Position numbers and translations under genes: made by a program. A DNA stretch of 64,000 nt from Hyaloperonospora brassicae (lineage: Eukaryota > Oomycota > Peronosporomycetes > Peronosporales > Peronosporaceae): assembly GCA_947650285.1 (NCBI GenBank), contig CANTFL010001391.1, positions 1 through 64,000 on the forward strand, in the 5' to 3' direction. The notes under the pieces were generated by a model. That model had not been told where the DNA came from. It saw only the letters and a program-made list of their open reading frames with translations, and did not search any database. Within the stretch, counting starts at the first letter, position 1; each line of letters opens with the position of its first letter. Shown one piece after another: positions 34,143 to 47,700 of the stretch.

Positions 34143-34975
34143 TTATTTACTCACATCGAGGATGATCACCATTAATTTTACTCGGATCAAAATGTCGAAA
34201 ACGGGTGACGTATCTATTTTTTCTTGAGCATGGAAAAATAATTGAATGCGGGACAATATTTCTTCGACTTCTTCCTTGATGGCAGCAATTTCATTGCCAC
34301 TCAATTTGTTCCGCCATGCATAAACGGCCACTTCCCTTGAATGGTGCAGTATGCATTTGTATACGGCATATCCATCAATAGACTTACTGTAATAGTTCGA
34401 ACTTCCCACAAATGTTTGCATGACCTTCAGCTTCATCGAAAAGGTAGGTCTACCAATAATTGAAGGTCCTTCGGGTGGGCTCAAGTCCTCCTTTAGATAC
34501 CCGGTGTCTAAGGCAGTCGAACTTCCAACATTTACAAGAACCCTTGACCACGCTGATCGACATAATCTATTAGTCGCACACATCCAGTAGCCGTTCCACC
34601 TTCGTGTAGAACAAAATTCATATTTAGCAATACTCGAATGTCATTTACATGACCGTCGATACAGTGTCGAGCGATTTTCCTGTGCGTCTGGTTCCTTTTT
34701 CTGGAATAAATCTCCTGACCCATTTTGATTGGTTCCTAAATTAAATTGCATAAAGCTATACAAGAATTATCCTTGAGTCGATGGTATATTTGCGACGCAT
34801 TCTTGAGCCCAAATGACACCCGCAGCCATTCGAATAATCCCAGCAGGGTGACGAACGCCGATATACTTCTCGCTCGTTCAGTCATAATGACTACCCAAAA
34901 GTCGCTCGCCATGTCTCGAGAGCAGTTACGCAATGATCGATTCGATTTCTCCAATGATTTATTATTAAGAGGCAT
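34143..34975 (-). pseudogene. gypsy reverse transcriptase fragments
   Basis: Upstream part (34736-34975): DMASDFWVVIMTERARSIS, then FVTLLGLFEWLR and SFGLKNASQIYHRL. This is the RT palm/fingers sequence of Ty3/gypsy elements (family form DxxSGFWQ and PFGLxNAP). Downstream part (34143-34583): QTFVGSSNYYSKSIDGYA, the RT thumb/connection (family form FLGxxNYYRRFI). Stops and a degraded stretch at 34.58-34.72 kb, where the catalytic YxDD would lie, separate them. Confidence 0.8.
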
Positions 34976-36689
34976 GATATAGATAGTGAGCTAAGTCAAG
35001 TCGTTTACCAACCGATAGTAGATTCATAGCCTTACGTTTACCTCGTTTTTTTCATGTTCATCACAATTGGGATGGCCCAGGGCGAATTAAAGGATTAGAT
35101 GATTTTTGCAGATAGCAGTTTCTTGATCAGATCGACCAACTTCAACTTTAATCTATGGATCACTTTCGATATGAGCTTGGTGCATTTTCCGCATCAATAT
35201 CACATACAGCTATTCGGGAGGCTGGTGGTAAGTTATTTTCCTTCCCCATCCACAGATATCTCCTCTTCCATATATATATTTTCGCAGCCGGTCCACTGTG
35301 CAGGAGTGTTACCGTCCGGATCAGTGATCTATATGCCCTTCAAGTCGACAAGTTCAGGTGTGGGATCTATTTCTGGTACAATTGACCCCCTAATTAATCC
35401 TATCGGTCCGAAGCTCTCCGCTCTTAGAATACACACTTGGTCATCTGCCTGCGAAACTTTGTCCGCTATGACTTTCTCATCGTCGTCTGCGGCCTCTAAC
35501 GGTGGGGTGCCTTTCCACAAAATTCGTTGTTCAGGGGTATCTGCTTGTAGACATACCATTTTCTTCGCGCGGTTGTACTTCTCTCTTTCGGAAAAGTGTC
35601 GATGCGCACGGCCATCATCGGTACCGGGCCTTTTGGACGCTGAAAAATGCATGACATGGTCTTATACTGTGAACTATATACCTGCTCTCTCTCGTCCTCT
35701 TCCATAGGGTTTACCTCAGCGCCGACCTAGTCGGTGGTGGCTTCATACGCCAGCTTTAAATAGTCAGCGTATCGATAAGAATCCAATAAGACAACCCTTT
35801 CGAGATCTTGATACGTACTTATTCAGCAACCACATACCCACCTTGGTGTCGTCATACGATGTAAGTGTTTGAGAGCTAGCTTTGGATAAATCCAACAAAT
35901 GTCCGCGTCCTACCCCCTTCGGATTATAATTGTGACCCACCGATATTCTCTCGTGACCCATATCTTCCATTGAAACGAGGTGGACCTTTGCAGAGGTACT
36001 TGATGCACACATGCACTCGTACATGTGTGTATTGACCATATTTTATGTATGATGCTCAATTACCATAGATGATCCTACGCCCGAAAAGTTGCACACCATA
36101 CTCGTCGGGGAGACAGCATGTTCCGTCCGATAGGTTTAGCCGGATATTATCTGGGACCATGGGGTCCATTCATAAGATTGCATCCTGACCCAACATGGGT
36201 CCTACCCACCCACCTGATAAATGTACACTGAGTTGCGATTATATGTGATATTGATGCGAGTACTTCCGTCTATAAAGTACCTCAATTCCTCAATACTAAT
36301 GCACTCCTGTCGTCAACTTTCGTCAATTTGGCAACCTACCGTACGAGAAAAAGCGATATCCAATATGATTATCGCAGCGCCAGTATCAAACAACAAGTCC
36401 GCACGGTCGTTGTCGATTTTTCCAAAGTATTTGGCTTGTTTGTCCCACTTATGGTGATATGATATTTCCAGTACCCCCTGAATACACCCGGCAATAGATC
36501 TAATTACATCACTGCATTTTCTCGTGCAGCTTCATTGTGTTTATTAAGATACATATCATGGACCATAGAGTAGGTTTCAACCTTCGATATATAATGAACC
36601 TTCTTAGCTGACGTATCCCTATCCCCCTTGGGCTACTTCTCTACATACGAAAAAGATACAAAACTAGAACGCTAGGCTCGTACCAGATT

Positions 36690-36880
36690 TTAACATATTG
36701 AGCCTCCTGATTTTACATCATCTCGGCCTTCTACGGCATCATTCGGACTTGCCTGGTGGGTTTGTACCACTAAAGAATCAAGGTTTAGATCTCCTTCAAC
36801 AGGCACGTACCAGCTTCATGAGTTTCTCCACATCCTTTTCACACAAACAAGAAGTGAACAGATACGTGTCTTTTCTTCCT
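36690..36880 (-). pseudogene. gypsy gag zinc-knuckle end
   Basis: The minus strand encodes a degenerate CxxC...H...C knuckle (GCGETHEAGTC) followed by a WYKPTR block and NQEAQYV, interrupted by several stops. It marks the gag-protease boundary of the element. Confidence 0.6.
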
Positions 36881-37289
36881 GAAGCGGTCACAGTTCATCC
36901 TTTGTAAGCATCCCAAGCCTCCATGTTTCCGGGATTTATAATGGGAACAGCTTACATATATCTCGGCCGGCAAATTGAGAGGTCACGGGATCTTCTGCTT
37001 CTTTCAGATGCTGTTTGATCTATCTGGCGAGTCGGTGCCTCAACGTCCTCGTATTTGGATCCCTGTTGGCTTCCGCTACGCAGAACCGCATCACTTCTCC
37101 GTCGTTATCAGAATTGTTTGAGCTATATCGCTTAGAACTCGACTCTTTCGACGCCGCACACAGGACATGTACAGAGCGGCAGTTTATTTATATGCTTGGT
37201 CGGGTAGGAGGAGTAAGCACCTTCTGACGAATCTGTATTAATCATAATATCACCTTGCCGCTTTGCGCGTGTGTTTAGCGCGCACTCGG

Positions 37290-37603
37290 CACTTCTTATA
37301 GTTCTTCTACATCTGCCAGTCGGAGCATCGTCATTTGGATCGCTAGTTCTGGGTCATCCAAAGTCTTGATGTAATGCTCGACATGTTTTCTTTGAATCTT
37401 GGGCAATTCATCTCTAATTTTCACTTAGCCTGAAGTATAATCAGCTGAAGATGAAATAGATTGTCTAACGGGTACTCATTTGAATATTTCCTTGCATGAT
37501 AGAACTGGCGAGCAACTGCTACCCCAATTTGTACAACTGCGTATAAAACGCTTGTAGCAGGTCTTTGAAATTCTCTCGAACCAAGCGACCCATTTGGCCG
37601 CAT
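37290..37603 (-). pseudogene. gypsy gag (capsid-like) fragment
   Basis: The minus frame reads QFYHARKYSNEYPLDNLF and, after a frame change, HVEHYIKTLDDPELA...LRLADVEEL. These are typical of the central gag segment of oomycete gypsy elements. Internal stops mark it as dead. Confidence 0.65.
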
Positions 37604-39924
37604 AAAATTGTGCTGGCCCGGTCAACAGGACTTAAAAAGAACTGACAATTTCCCCGTCAGGCGCTTGGTATCTCGTGAACGTGGTCTTCACAACAATCGC
37701 CGATACACGTGCTCAATTTTTGAATTTATCTCCTTTATAAAATACCATGAGGTCCGAAGATCGTTGGCAGATTGATGCGAGGGACTGAGTTGGGACTTTG
37801 TCCCTTTCTGGCATGAGCCGCCCTTGCCAAAGGTGTCTACAAGTCCAGGTCATCTGGGTCAAACTTGCAGAAACCGACTGATTCCATATCAACGTCGGGC
37901 ATTGTCTCTTGCCTAGGGACGTGGAAATATACACTTAGACCGTTTCGCGCTGTCGACATTCTATATCCCTGACTTCTTCTAGTCACTCTCTGGTTGAGAT
38001 GTGGCAGTTGTATTTATTGTTGCTGTTGAAATATTTTTTTCGCCGCGTCGAAGAATGTCTGCAGGCTACTTCCGTGGTAGGTAGATGCAACTTCCTCAGT
38101 CGCTTCGTCACGCGGCGAGGCCAATGTTTGGACAATTCCACGCCGATTTTACATTGGCTGAAATTGTAGCCTATCAGGATCGATCATTTCCAATAAATAA
38201 CTATGTGTCACCTTCTCATAGGCAGACTGTTAGTTCGGCGTGTTATACGTACGGGACTGAAGCGGCGACGCCTTGTTCGGCTTCATTGGATTTTGTTGAA
38301 GTGGCTCGCGCTGATGACCTTTGTGACAAAAGGTCTGTTGCGTCCTGAGCACGTAAAGACGTGGTTTGCGAGGTAATTACTTCCATCAGCTTGTGGCTCC
38401 CAGGTCACCTGTGGGATATGAAATTCGATACCTTGGAGCTACATCTTGCTTTTTTGAGACCGATTCTTCATTTAAGCCGCGAGAGGTACGTCTTTTTGTG
38501 CGGTTATGTCCCAAAAAAGTATTTACAGATGTTTGTGGAGCTTGTCTAACATTCTTTTGATGCGGTGAGCCCCAGTGGGAGTATTTTTCAGGCTCAAAAC
38601 TTCTGCGACCATGTTTTCTTCGCGAAGGAGGGTGACCAGCGCTGTAATCGCGTCCGCGCTACCGGCCGCAGACGTAGCAAGGTCGGTAACGGTCCCCTGA
38701 GTTGGCGAATCGGTTCGATTTCGAGGGCTTGCGTCACGCGGTCACTCACCAGGAGGGTATTCATCTTGCGTTGATGGTATGCCATCGTTACATCAGCATC
38801 CAACCAGGTAGACGGCGCTGACGTCTCGGGGCCGAGCGGCTTGGTATCGTACGGTGCTTTAATCTTCAGCCTTTTATACTGGGGATCGTCGGTCGTTAGG
38901 TTTAGCTGTTTTGAGGACCTGCACTTCTCGGGTTTCACCGTCAGCTAATAATCCTCTGCGTTATAATAGATACCATGGCCCAAGATGTCCTCTTCGAGGA
39001 CATATGAAGGATAGTTAGAATTACCTTTATATTTATACCATAGTATTAGTGGCCGGGCCCCTCTCAAGGTCCGGACGAACCTACGATCATTTGTTTTTGT
39101 TTGCCTAAGTCACTCGCGAGCGGTCATCTATGGTAATTTGGTCTTATGCTCAGTATTGACTAGAGTATTTTTGTATCAATAAGAATCGTGGTGAAATCAC
39201 GCGTCTTCCGAAGATTCGGGCACGCGCATCATTGCGATGGTGTAAGTTCTCATGAACTATATGATGCACTCCCACCCCGCTTGCTGTGCCGGACTGCAGA
39301 CTTATGGAAGGGGCACTCCGACGCCGCGTATGGGTCTTGACTGACCTTGTGCACCTTCCCGCTAATGAATCGCGCTTTTAGATAGACGTGGGTGGAGATG
39401 TAGACGCTGGACTTTAAAAATTTGACTTTGGGGACTTCAAGCGGATATGCTTCACTAGGTAGATCGGAAGGTGGCCTCTCGATCGGCTTGGTCGAGAGTA
39501 GACTTATTATCAAATTTCATAGGAAGCTTCTCGCTCCTAGCGTTTTCCCTGCTGTCTCAGAACTATGAACCACCTGGCATGGATCTTTGACTCCGACCAC
39601 TAATTTGGGACGACGATTTCAATAAAGGATCATCGGGGGAGGGTGATCCTTGACGAACCCGCGGACCAGATAATGTCTGAGGTTCTTCATACACTTGGTC
39701 TTGCCACGCAATTGTCTTCAACGGTAGAGGGCAAAGTATTTTCCTTTCCATGAACAGGCGGTCTGACTTAACAAGCTTCTCTAAGCAAGACAAAGTCATT
39801 TCACTTAGATCGCAAATTGATTAGTACTTAATATCTTCCTTCCCTTTAACGCCTTTAGTATATCAGTGCCTTATGATCTGACCCTGTATCTTACTGGTCA
39901 GGAGTATTCAGATCTCTATAGACA

Positions 39925-40190
39925 GCTGTCTACCGAAGAGGGACCGAGGTTTTCCCTGAAGAACGGGGGTATAACTTTAGAGATGGAAGCCTACATCAAG
40001 GGAACGGATTCATTAATAAAGGACCGGGGCCTGCCCAGCGGGGCCGCGGTCTACCGATGAGAAACCAAGTTCGAACCATATAGGATCGGGCCCACCAATG
40101 AGATACCGAGGTCCATCCACAGGAACCGGAACTTCAGATGAGGTACCGTAATCTATTTCTCTCAGGACCGTTTTATCGGAACTCTAGCCA
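39925..40190. repeat. degenerate tandem repeat of about 39 bp
   Basis: Loosely periodic units recur with words such as ACCGATGAGAAACC, ACCAATGAGATACC and AGATGAGGTACC, alternating with AGGAACCGG/AGGACCGG words. Strongly diverged; it sits at the 5' side of the minus-strand gypsy element. Confidence 0.5.
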
Positions 40191-40399
40191 TGATCTCTCT
40201 TATATGAACCCGTACATTCTTTTTCTTCGAGGATATTGTTGCCTACGTGAGCCTTTTCTCCTAATCACCCTTTTTCCACGGGTTTGTCCTTGTCCCTTCC
40301 ATCTGTTGGCTTTCAGATCCACCAGATTTGAAAAGGATCTAACTGCAATGCCTTGACCGTGATCGAAATACTTTCGAATTTGATGTCATGCTGCTTGAT

Positions 40400-43300
40400 A
40401 GAATGCCTTCGATGTTACATAATCACTTAGCGTAAACTTGTCACTGTTTAAGTAACCTTACGTCTAGAATCGACTCTTCTTCTACCTACCTAATGTCGCG
40501 GTTCACTACATTTCATGATACACCCCGCCTGCAATTTTTTCAATATAAACAGCTACATCATGTATGCAATCACTTGTAGTGTGAAGTTAAACATTTATGA
40601 GCAATAGTCCGCCACCGGCAGTCGATTACTGCTTCTATAGACCTACCTGTTATCTTGACAGTTTCAATTAAATTTTAATTTGAAAGCGTATGCATATCGT
40701 TGCACAACGTGCTGCGCATAAGACGTTGGTACTTTTTTATTGAAGTAAGTATGTATAACATCTAGGTGACAAAATATTTTGCATCAAAGATGTGTTGCTA
40801 TTGTGCAATTCATGGCTTATCTTGTATAACCTATACCACGTGGATCGTGCCTGCTTTATCTCGTGTCTAGCGCCAAATTAAATTTGCGGAAATATCAATG
40901 ATGAGGTTGTTTGTGCCTGATAGAGCTATAGGGATATAAACGATACAAGATACAATATATCTCGATTAATCAAAGACGTAGCTCTAATGATCTCGAAATC
41001 AAACGTTGTCGAGTTAATGTTCCACTCAGTCGTCTAACGAGCCGCGCGCGCATATTTTCAAAGTAGATCGTACCAAATTCAATCAAGTAGCTCGATGCCA
41101 TTTGTGGGATAATGTTACAAGGTCTTATTTATATATATTGAAATTGAAAGCGTTGCCATGACAATACTCTTGAGAATTTTGAAATCGTTAAGTACTTATC
41201 GTGATGCGTATTATATTGTATCGTAGTTAGTGCGAACCGAATAAAGTCCGCATTATTATAATTCCTAGGCAAATGTATCGATAAATTACTTCTGTACATT
41301 CGCTTTGCCCTAATTTTGGTCGCGTGTAACTATAGTATCAACAACACAAATATCCAATATCAATGTATGCACCGACTCGCTCCTGACACATACATGGGCG
41401 CACACACTGTATTTTAAATTGACACCGATTCAGTACAGATATTCGACCAATGTCTAATTTTGTGTTACAGACAACATAATTTTGTATATTCCATACTCGC
41501 CATATTATTCTACCTACCAATGATTTTGGACTTTAGTGTACCATGTTCATATAATTTTGCAAATATGCACACGATTCGTGAACACTCTATTTTACGTTAC
41601 CTCGATGATATTTTTGAAAATGCTTTTTGCAGAACTTCAATTCTAAAATTGGCATATCAAGCTGTATCGATTATTAATTATTGTCTTTATTCAGATGCGA
41701 AAGGGATGGTGGAGTCTTTAGACATTGTTTTGGCAAGTATCAATCCGGACTAGCATTCCTCCGTAGAATCTGCGTCAAATCTCGAATTCCTATACGTCGC
41801 AAGTCCATCTGATTCACAATTCAATGGTATCATCACCAATGTCTACATAATTCTACTTGCGGTCGACGTGTCTTCAATCAATCAACTAAATTGTGTAGCT
41901 TAGAAGCTCTTGCGTCTAGCCTTCTACCAATCAAAAGATACCTTATACGATGACAGTGAATATAAGGTGGTTTGGCATCTTCACGAGACTCGTATCGTGC
42001 ATCGCTGTGTATGACTATGAGTGCAACGCGCTAGACTTTTTATACCGTCTTTGTCTATCATTGGATACACGACATTGACCGTGTCATGGCAGGATGTGGC
42101 ATTGATTGGGTGATGCACATACGGGGTGGATCCAGTCACTATGTCTGGACAGTGCTGTCGGACTAAGACAAACTACCGACTCACTCCAGTAGAGTCAATG
42201 AAGCATCTCGTTCACGATAGGACCGGTCGCAGCTGTATACGAGCAAAATGATTCGTATCTGTCTTCTTTATACACGAGGAGGAATATTCAGTTCGGACAA
42301 ATGAACACTTATTGAGGGCTCGACGAATTTCGATCGCCGGCTAAAATGTGCTCGAGCGACAGATACCACAAACTATATATATTACACGATGCATATAAAG
42401 ACGAAAAATAAAAAGGACCGATGTAGTAGGAATAGCATCGACTGCTTTTATCAAAAGAAGACGTACAAAAAACCTTTTTGGCACTGTTCACCAAACTAAC
42501 CTTTCATGCGAAGTTAAACGGTGGTGGACACTTAACGTTTGGAGTGACACAGAAGATCATACTTACCCCGATCACAGATCCAGTTAGTGCCTAGGAACAT
42601 CTCGTACATTAAACGTTCTAAAATGCGAATCTACTAAAAAACAAGAAGCTCTTTAGATGGTTCTGTAAAGCCATTCAAATATGGAGGGATCCTTTTTATA
42701 TACACTAATTTATCGTTTATATATCAAGAATTCATACACAACTATCATATATATTAACCTGCTGAAGGCCAGATTGCGCGCGTCCATCACACTTAGTCGT
42801 TCAATCATCTCATAAAAAGGCTTATGCCATATAACAAGTAGAGCGAAGCCACCTTTTACCTTGTCACAGGTACATGGAAATCTTACATACTTGGCGAAGT
42901 AATTGTAAACTTTGAATACTTAAAGATAATATACGCATTGATAAAAAATGAAATACCAATGTATTGACATGTAGCTCTTATAACACACCCTCTTCAGCCA
43001 TTTGTATTTTTATTGACCTAATAATAGATGATAGGTGATAGAGAGAGCAACTCTAAGACTCTATTGAACACCATATATAAGTTGGTATAATCTCTATCTT
43101 TAATGCATTGCATCGCATAATTTACATGTCCATGCGGTATGCAGGTAGATATGCCGAGAAATTGGCAGCATTGACGTGTGAAGCTGCGAATCATACGTTG
43201 GTAAACCAAATATCATGTCGATGTTTGTCTGCCATTGTACACGCACGTGAGATTGCACAACGTATAGCTAGTACAAACGCCTCGTCGGTGAAGGGAGAGA

Positions 43301-44290
43301 GCCTAAAAAGCATCGATGATCCCAAAAATGGACGCCATGTGTACTGTAAAAATTGGAGAAGCATTCTAATCAAAACAGTTGATTATCTCTTGAGGAGAAA
43401 TGGAGGCGGAGTGGATGGCTTAAGAGTCTCGTCATGGTTGTATGCGTCAAAACACCAGGTAAAAAGATGTTAAGACAGTCAATGGTTTATACGGTTGTTT
43501 GTTAAACCGAGACATCTCCTAACATTGATACAAGACGTGAGTGATCGTCACAATCGCACCGAATCGATTGACGTTGTCGATTAATATAGTCAGCATCACC
43601 ACAGTTTAAGCAAACAAAAGGAATTTAGACATTATTTATGTCATTACTTCAGTTGGTATCATGCAAGATGAAAGATTCCCCAAAATCCTTCGTTTCGCTT
43701 CAGAGCAATATATTGTGACTTCTACAAAATCGCGAGTCATACCGGAGGTCTGTATCGACCACCAATTAATGAAAATCCCTTCATTTCTAGTTCGAACCTC
43801 CATCCTATGGACGCCTGTGCAAACTAGCACCGATGTGTGCTTTTGACAATAATGGTACAACAAGAACCGAAAAGGTATAGAAGGGACAATTTTAGCTTTA
43901 TTTTAAATATTTTACAACATCGAGTTTAAGTACTGTGAGAAAGGGCTGACTTACTCACTACGTCTCGCACTAGATTTGTAAGGCGTACTCCAGCTGACGC
44001 ACGGTACATATTATACCACTTATGAGTAAAATAGGCTGTTTGAACCTCTCAGAAGTAGCCACTTTCATAATAATTTCGATACACGCAAATTGCTTTTTAG
44101 CACTCCAATTAGTTAGAATTATACCTTTATTAGAAGCGCGAAGCAATCGTGAACTTTGAGCAATTTCAAGATACCAAAATGCTTTATTCTTGAGGACCGT
44201 TGACTTTTTTGGGCAAACCTTGCTATACCACAGAGAGAATGCCGATTAAGTGCATCATTGGTAGCGATAGAGGCTCATGAATAGTTCTCC
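40400..44290. other. AT-rich region without recognisable genes
   Basis: No supportable gene. The longest frames (plus 41460-41753 and plus 43108-43473) have no recognisable domain and no signal peptide. They sit in AT-rich, repeat-like surroundings and are most likely chance or decayed element sequence. Confidence 0.4.
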
Positions 44291-44292
44291 AA

Positions 44293-44732
44293 GGTAACGG
44301 GGCACCGACGACTACGTACTGGTCATCCAGTACGGAGTTTACTATCACTGACTGTAATGATAGTCAGTGCCCGCTAGGTGTAGAACTACACAGAGGAAGA
44401 TAGAACGACTAAGGTGAAAGACTCTAGTCGTAGGAAAAGTAAAACTGTTATTAATATGATTAATTCCTATAACTCTGGTATCTCTGTTTGTCCTGACTTA
44501 ATTATACGAACGTAATTAAAAGTATGATGACGTCTACTCACCACCCATTGCGCGCGTCTAGCAGCGATTGGTGGGTTGACATCATCGCGATATCAGCCAA
44601 TGAGTAGACTATTCGGTCATCCCAACAATATCACCATGCTTGTGATACTGTTGAAAGAATATTCAACGTAATATTATCGATTGTCAATTTCTTCTTAAAG
44701 ACAATTAATATGTAACGGGCTACCCCGTTACA
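44293..44732. mobile_element. probable solo LTR of a gypsy element
   Basis: Starts GGTAACGGGGCACC and ends ...TACCCCGTTACA, the inverted terminal form (TGTAACGGGG...CCCCGTTACA) seen in oomycete gypsy LTRs, over about 440 bp. Inside are an AATA/TTAAT-rich stretch and a stem at 44531-44610 with arms GTCTACTCA and TGAGTAGAC. The last 22 bp (44711-44732) are a palindrome with arms TGTAACGGG and CCCGTTACA. No internal gag or pol sequence adjoins it, hence solo. Confidence 0.5.
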
Positions 44733-47700
44733 ACCAATGCGAATCACTATGCATAAAGTAAGAATTATATCTATCAATGTCCCTAGGCGGAGCCGTGCTG
44801 CAACTTTATATTTGTATAAAATAATAAGCCGCCGCGTGAATATATTAACATATGTAAAGTAGCGAAATTACCTATACCGGCTTAACCTTCAGGCCAAAAT
44901 GATGACGAAGGGCTAAGTCGCGTAACTTACAAAACGCATTTTTCTCGAGCATGAGTAGAACAGAAATTTGATCATAACTGACACTGAGCAGAAGCACTAT
45001 AGTGAAGATCAAGCGTCAGTCCAGGTCTGGATTTACCACAATTGATAACAAACAATCGGCTTGTTATGATTGAAAAGTTTTGACTGCAGCTACGTATAAG
45101 ATATTTCGAATACCTTAAGGATATAATTTTTGCAATAAGAACAAGCTGGACTTTTGGAGTGTGAATACAAGAATTTGATGAATACAATTTAGAATGCTGA
45201 TCAACTCAATCGTAAAATTATGGCTTTGACAGACCGGAACGGCGAAGAAGGTCCACCCAATACATAAGGTAATCCGTCTTTGAATCGATCACTTTTTTCG
45301 CATCTCATTTAGCCAAGTTTACCGGATATATTAGAATCCGATCAACATTACTAAGTGAAGCAACGAATCTTGACCATATTAAGCTTCTTTGAACTTTATC
45401 GATACACTTTTTCATCGGAAAAAGTCTGCACGAAATGAAAATATGCTTCTAGCATCAAAGATTATGTTACTGTCGAGTCAAAATATTGTTTTCGGTGCAT
45501 GACTTGCGTGATGCGGAAAGATCGACCTTTTCCAAAGCGAGTGAGGTATCGTCCTCGCTCCTGATATATATGTATAATGACTATATCGGAAATAAATAGT
45601 ATCATCTGAGTCGGTGATATTGTCATCGTGTATAGCGAAAGTTCTTATTCAAAGCCGAGCACATCGGCATTGGCACATAAAAGCCAGTGTACGGTTAGCT
45701 GGAGATTAAACAATATTCGCTCCAAGATATCCCTATATGAACGAGTGACGAGCATAAATAAGTAGTATCTGGGAGAATGGCGTTTACGCAAAAAAATGTG
45801 TGCGTGGTCGATGCATAAACCGAGTTGTTGCTGGATGCCTGGGACATCAGTGATCAATCTCAATAGCTCATAATTATGTGTAGCTGTCCTAGGATCATAC
45901 CTTAACATGCAAAATTTGCACATGATTTCTGACCATCCTATCTCGCTGACCGGAAGTCGTCATCTTCGAACATGGTTTTTTTAAATCAAGTGCGAGTTTA
46001 CAAAACGTTTCCATACAGAGAGTTGCACGAACTCGACGAGTTTACGAACAGGGTGATGTGTAGATCGACCGCGTCAATGATATACAATCACAGTTCTTTT
46101 CTGCGAAAATATTTTGACGAAATCAACAAAATACAATATTTAATTTGAACCTATCAGCATTTAAAGAATGTCGTTATGACTGCAAGAATCTTCGGTTATG
46201 TCGAATGCGCATGGCACAAAAAAAAGGATTATTTCGTGATGCGGAACTGGTGGATGCTGAATCGTGTGAATGGGATGAAAATCTAGGCGATTTTCTTTGC
46301 AAAACTCGCAAGTACAGATGTACTTGCGCACGAACAAATGTTGACGTGGCCTGAGTGGGTTTCTTTAGACCTTATGCTTACTGTTATCGCGGCCACGATG
46401 TTCACTAATTGACAAACATACATTTATGGATCATTTGCATTTATATTCCATCGTGTAAGGGAACAAATAACACATAGTGTGTCGTCGACGATAGATGTTC
46501 TAGAAAGCAGTCACTTATTGTAATTGTTTCGTTTTGATGCATTCTGATACGCTTCTTGAAGCGTTAAAGCTTGAATAGATGAATTCGACTATCATCTATC
46601 AGCTTCACGAGATCTGTATCATGTACGCCAGCCTGGATCACGACAATAAACCTGCTCGATAAAATAACAAATGCGCTTTAATAGTGGACCAATTGACAAC
46701 TATCCGGCGCGAAAAAAATGACACTACGTTAATTTGGCTTGGTTTATAGCTCACATCGAAGTACAATCTTCTCGCCATGCGTTGAGAGGTGTGGCCTGTT
46801 GACGACCGTGCGTACTAAAGCGTGCTTATAATAACATTGTAGATTAAGTCATAATTCAGACACTTCGTACTTCTTGACAGGCTTCCTTGTAAAGCATAAG
46901 GCAATTTACTCGGCTGGTCGCTGCTGACGCGACTGATAAATAGCGACGCACTATTCGTCGTCTGTGTCATATCGCATAAACGCGCGATCGATAGCGAATT
47001 AAAGGTATCACATACTGCATGAAATGATCTGTTTTGGTTCACAATCACCAACATCGGAAATGGGATAAAAATATGATCTTCTTACAGGGTGGTGCTGAAA
47101 CTATTCCCTTCATGACCCTTACTATCTCTCAATATACAAGAGAATGATGAATTAACATTTTGACGTACCTGAGCGAGTTACTGTGCAACTACGCCGCTAA
47201 GCCAAGAAGATTTCGAGATCCCGTTGCCTCGTCGGGCACCGATCGGTCTATGATCGTCTTGATATGGTTCAGGTGTATTCGCGTTTCTAAGATGAGTGGA
47301 ATCCGGGAAGGGTTCCAGCTAGCTAAAAATTCCACACTCTTACGATCAGTGCACATATTATGAGCGCGCTTAGGTGCGACTAATTTCTAGACGTGGGGTC
47401 TTAGCCTTTCTCAATTGTTTGTTCTTTAATTTCTTGGAATTTACGTCCAATATGTCGAAGTAGCTTATGCGACCGCTGCGACAATCTCAGCATATATTTA
47501 ACACATCGATTGAAATAATAAGGTGTTTCTATTTCTTTTCGTTGCATCACTAGCCACTATGAAAAGCATACCGCTGTATGTGTACGTATTATCCTGTCTG
47601 CGAATGCGATTATGATGGTAGCCATCTATCGGGTCGTTGGATGAAAGTATAGCATTCCTTTACTAATTATCAATAATTAGGCTCCTTCGCGGTATTTTGT

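Larger units (their letters stand above)
32800..39800 (-). mobile_element. decayed Ty3/gypsy LTR retrotransposon
   Basis: Colinear minus-strand fragments of gag and pol, all broken by stops and frameshifts. In 5' to 3' order of the element: probable gag N-terminal pieces (39.8-38.6 kb), a gag capsid-like segment (37.3-37.6 kb), the gag zinc-knuckle end (36.7-36.86 kb), reverse transcriptase (34.98-34.14 kb), RNase H (33.6-33.37 kb) and the RNase H-integrase linker (33.05-33.24 kb). The order and the peptide motifs fit oomycete gypsy elements. The LTRs are not clearly identifiable, so the outer limits are approximate. Confidence 0.75.

Noticed and set aside
43108..43473. Plus-strand 121-codon frame
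   Set aside because: Isolated in AT-rich repeat DNA, with no domain, signal peptide or splice context.
46145..46354. Plus-strand 69-codon Cys-containing frame
   Set aside because: No signal peptide and no recognisable Cys pattern; probably chance or an eroded element.
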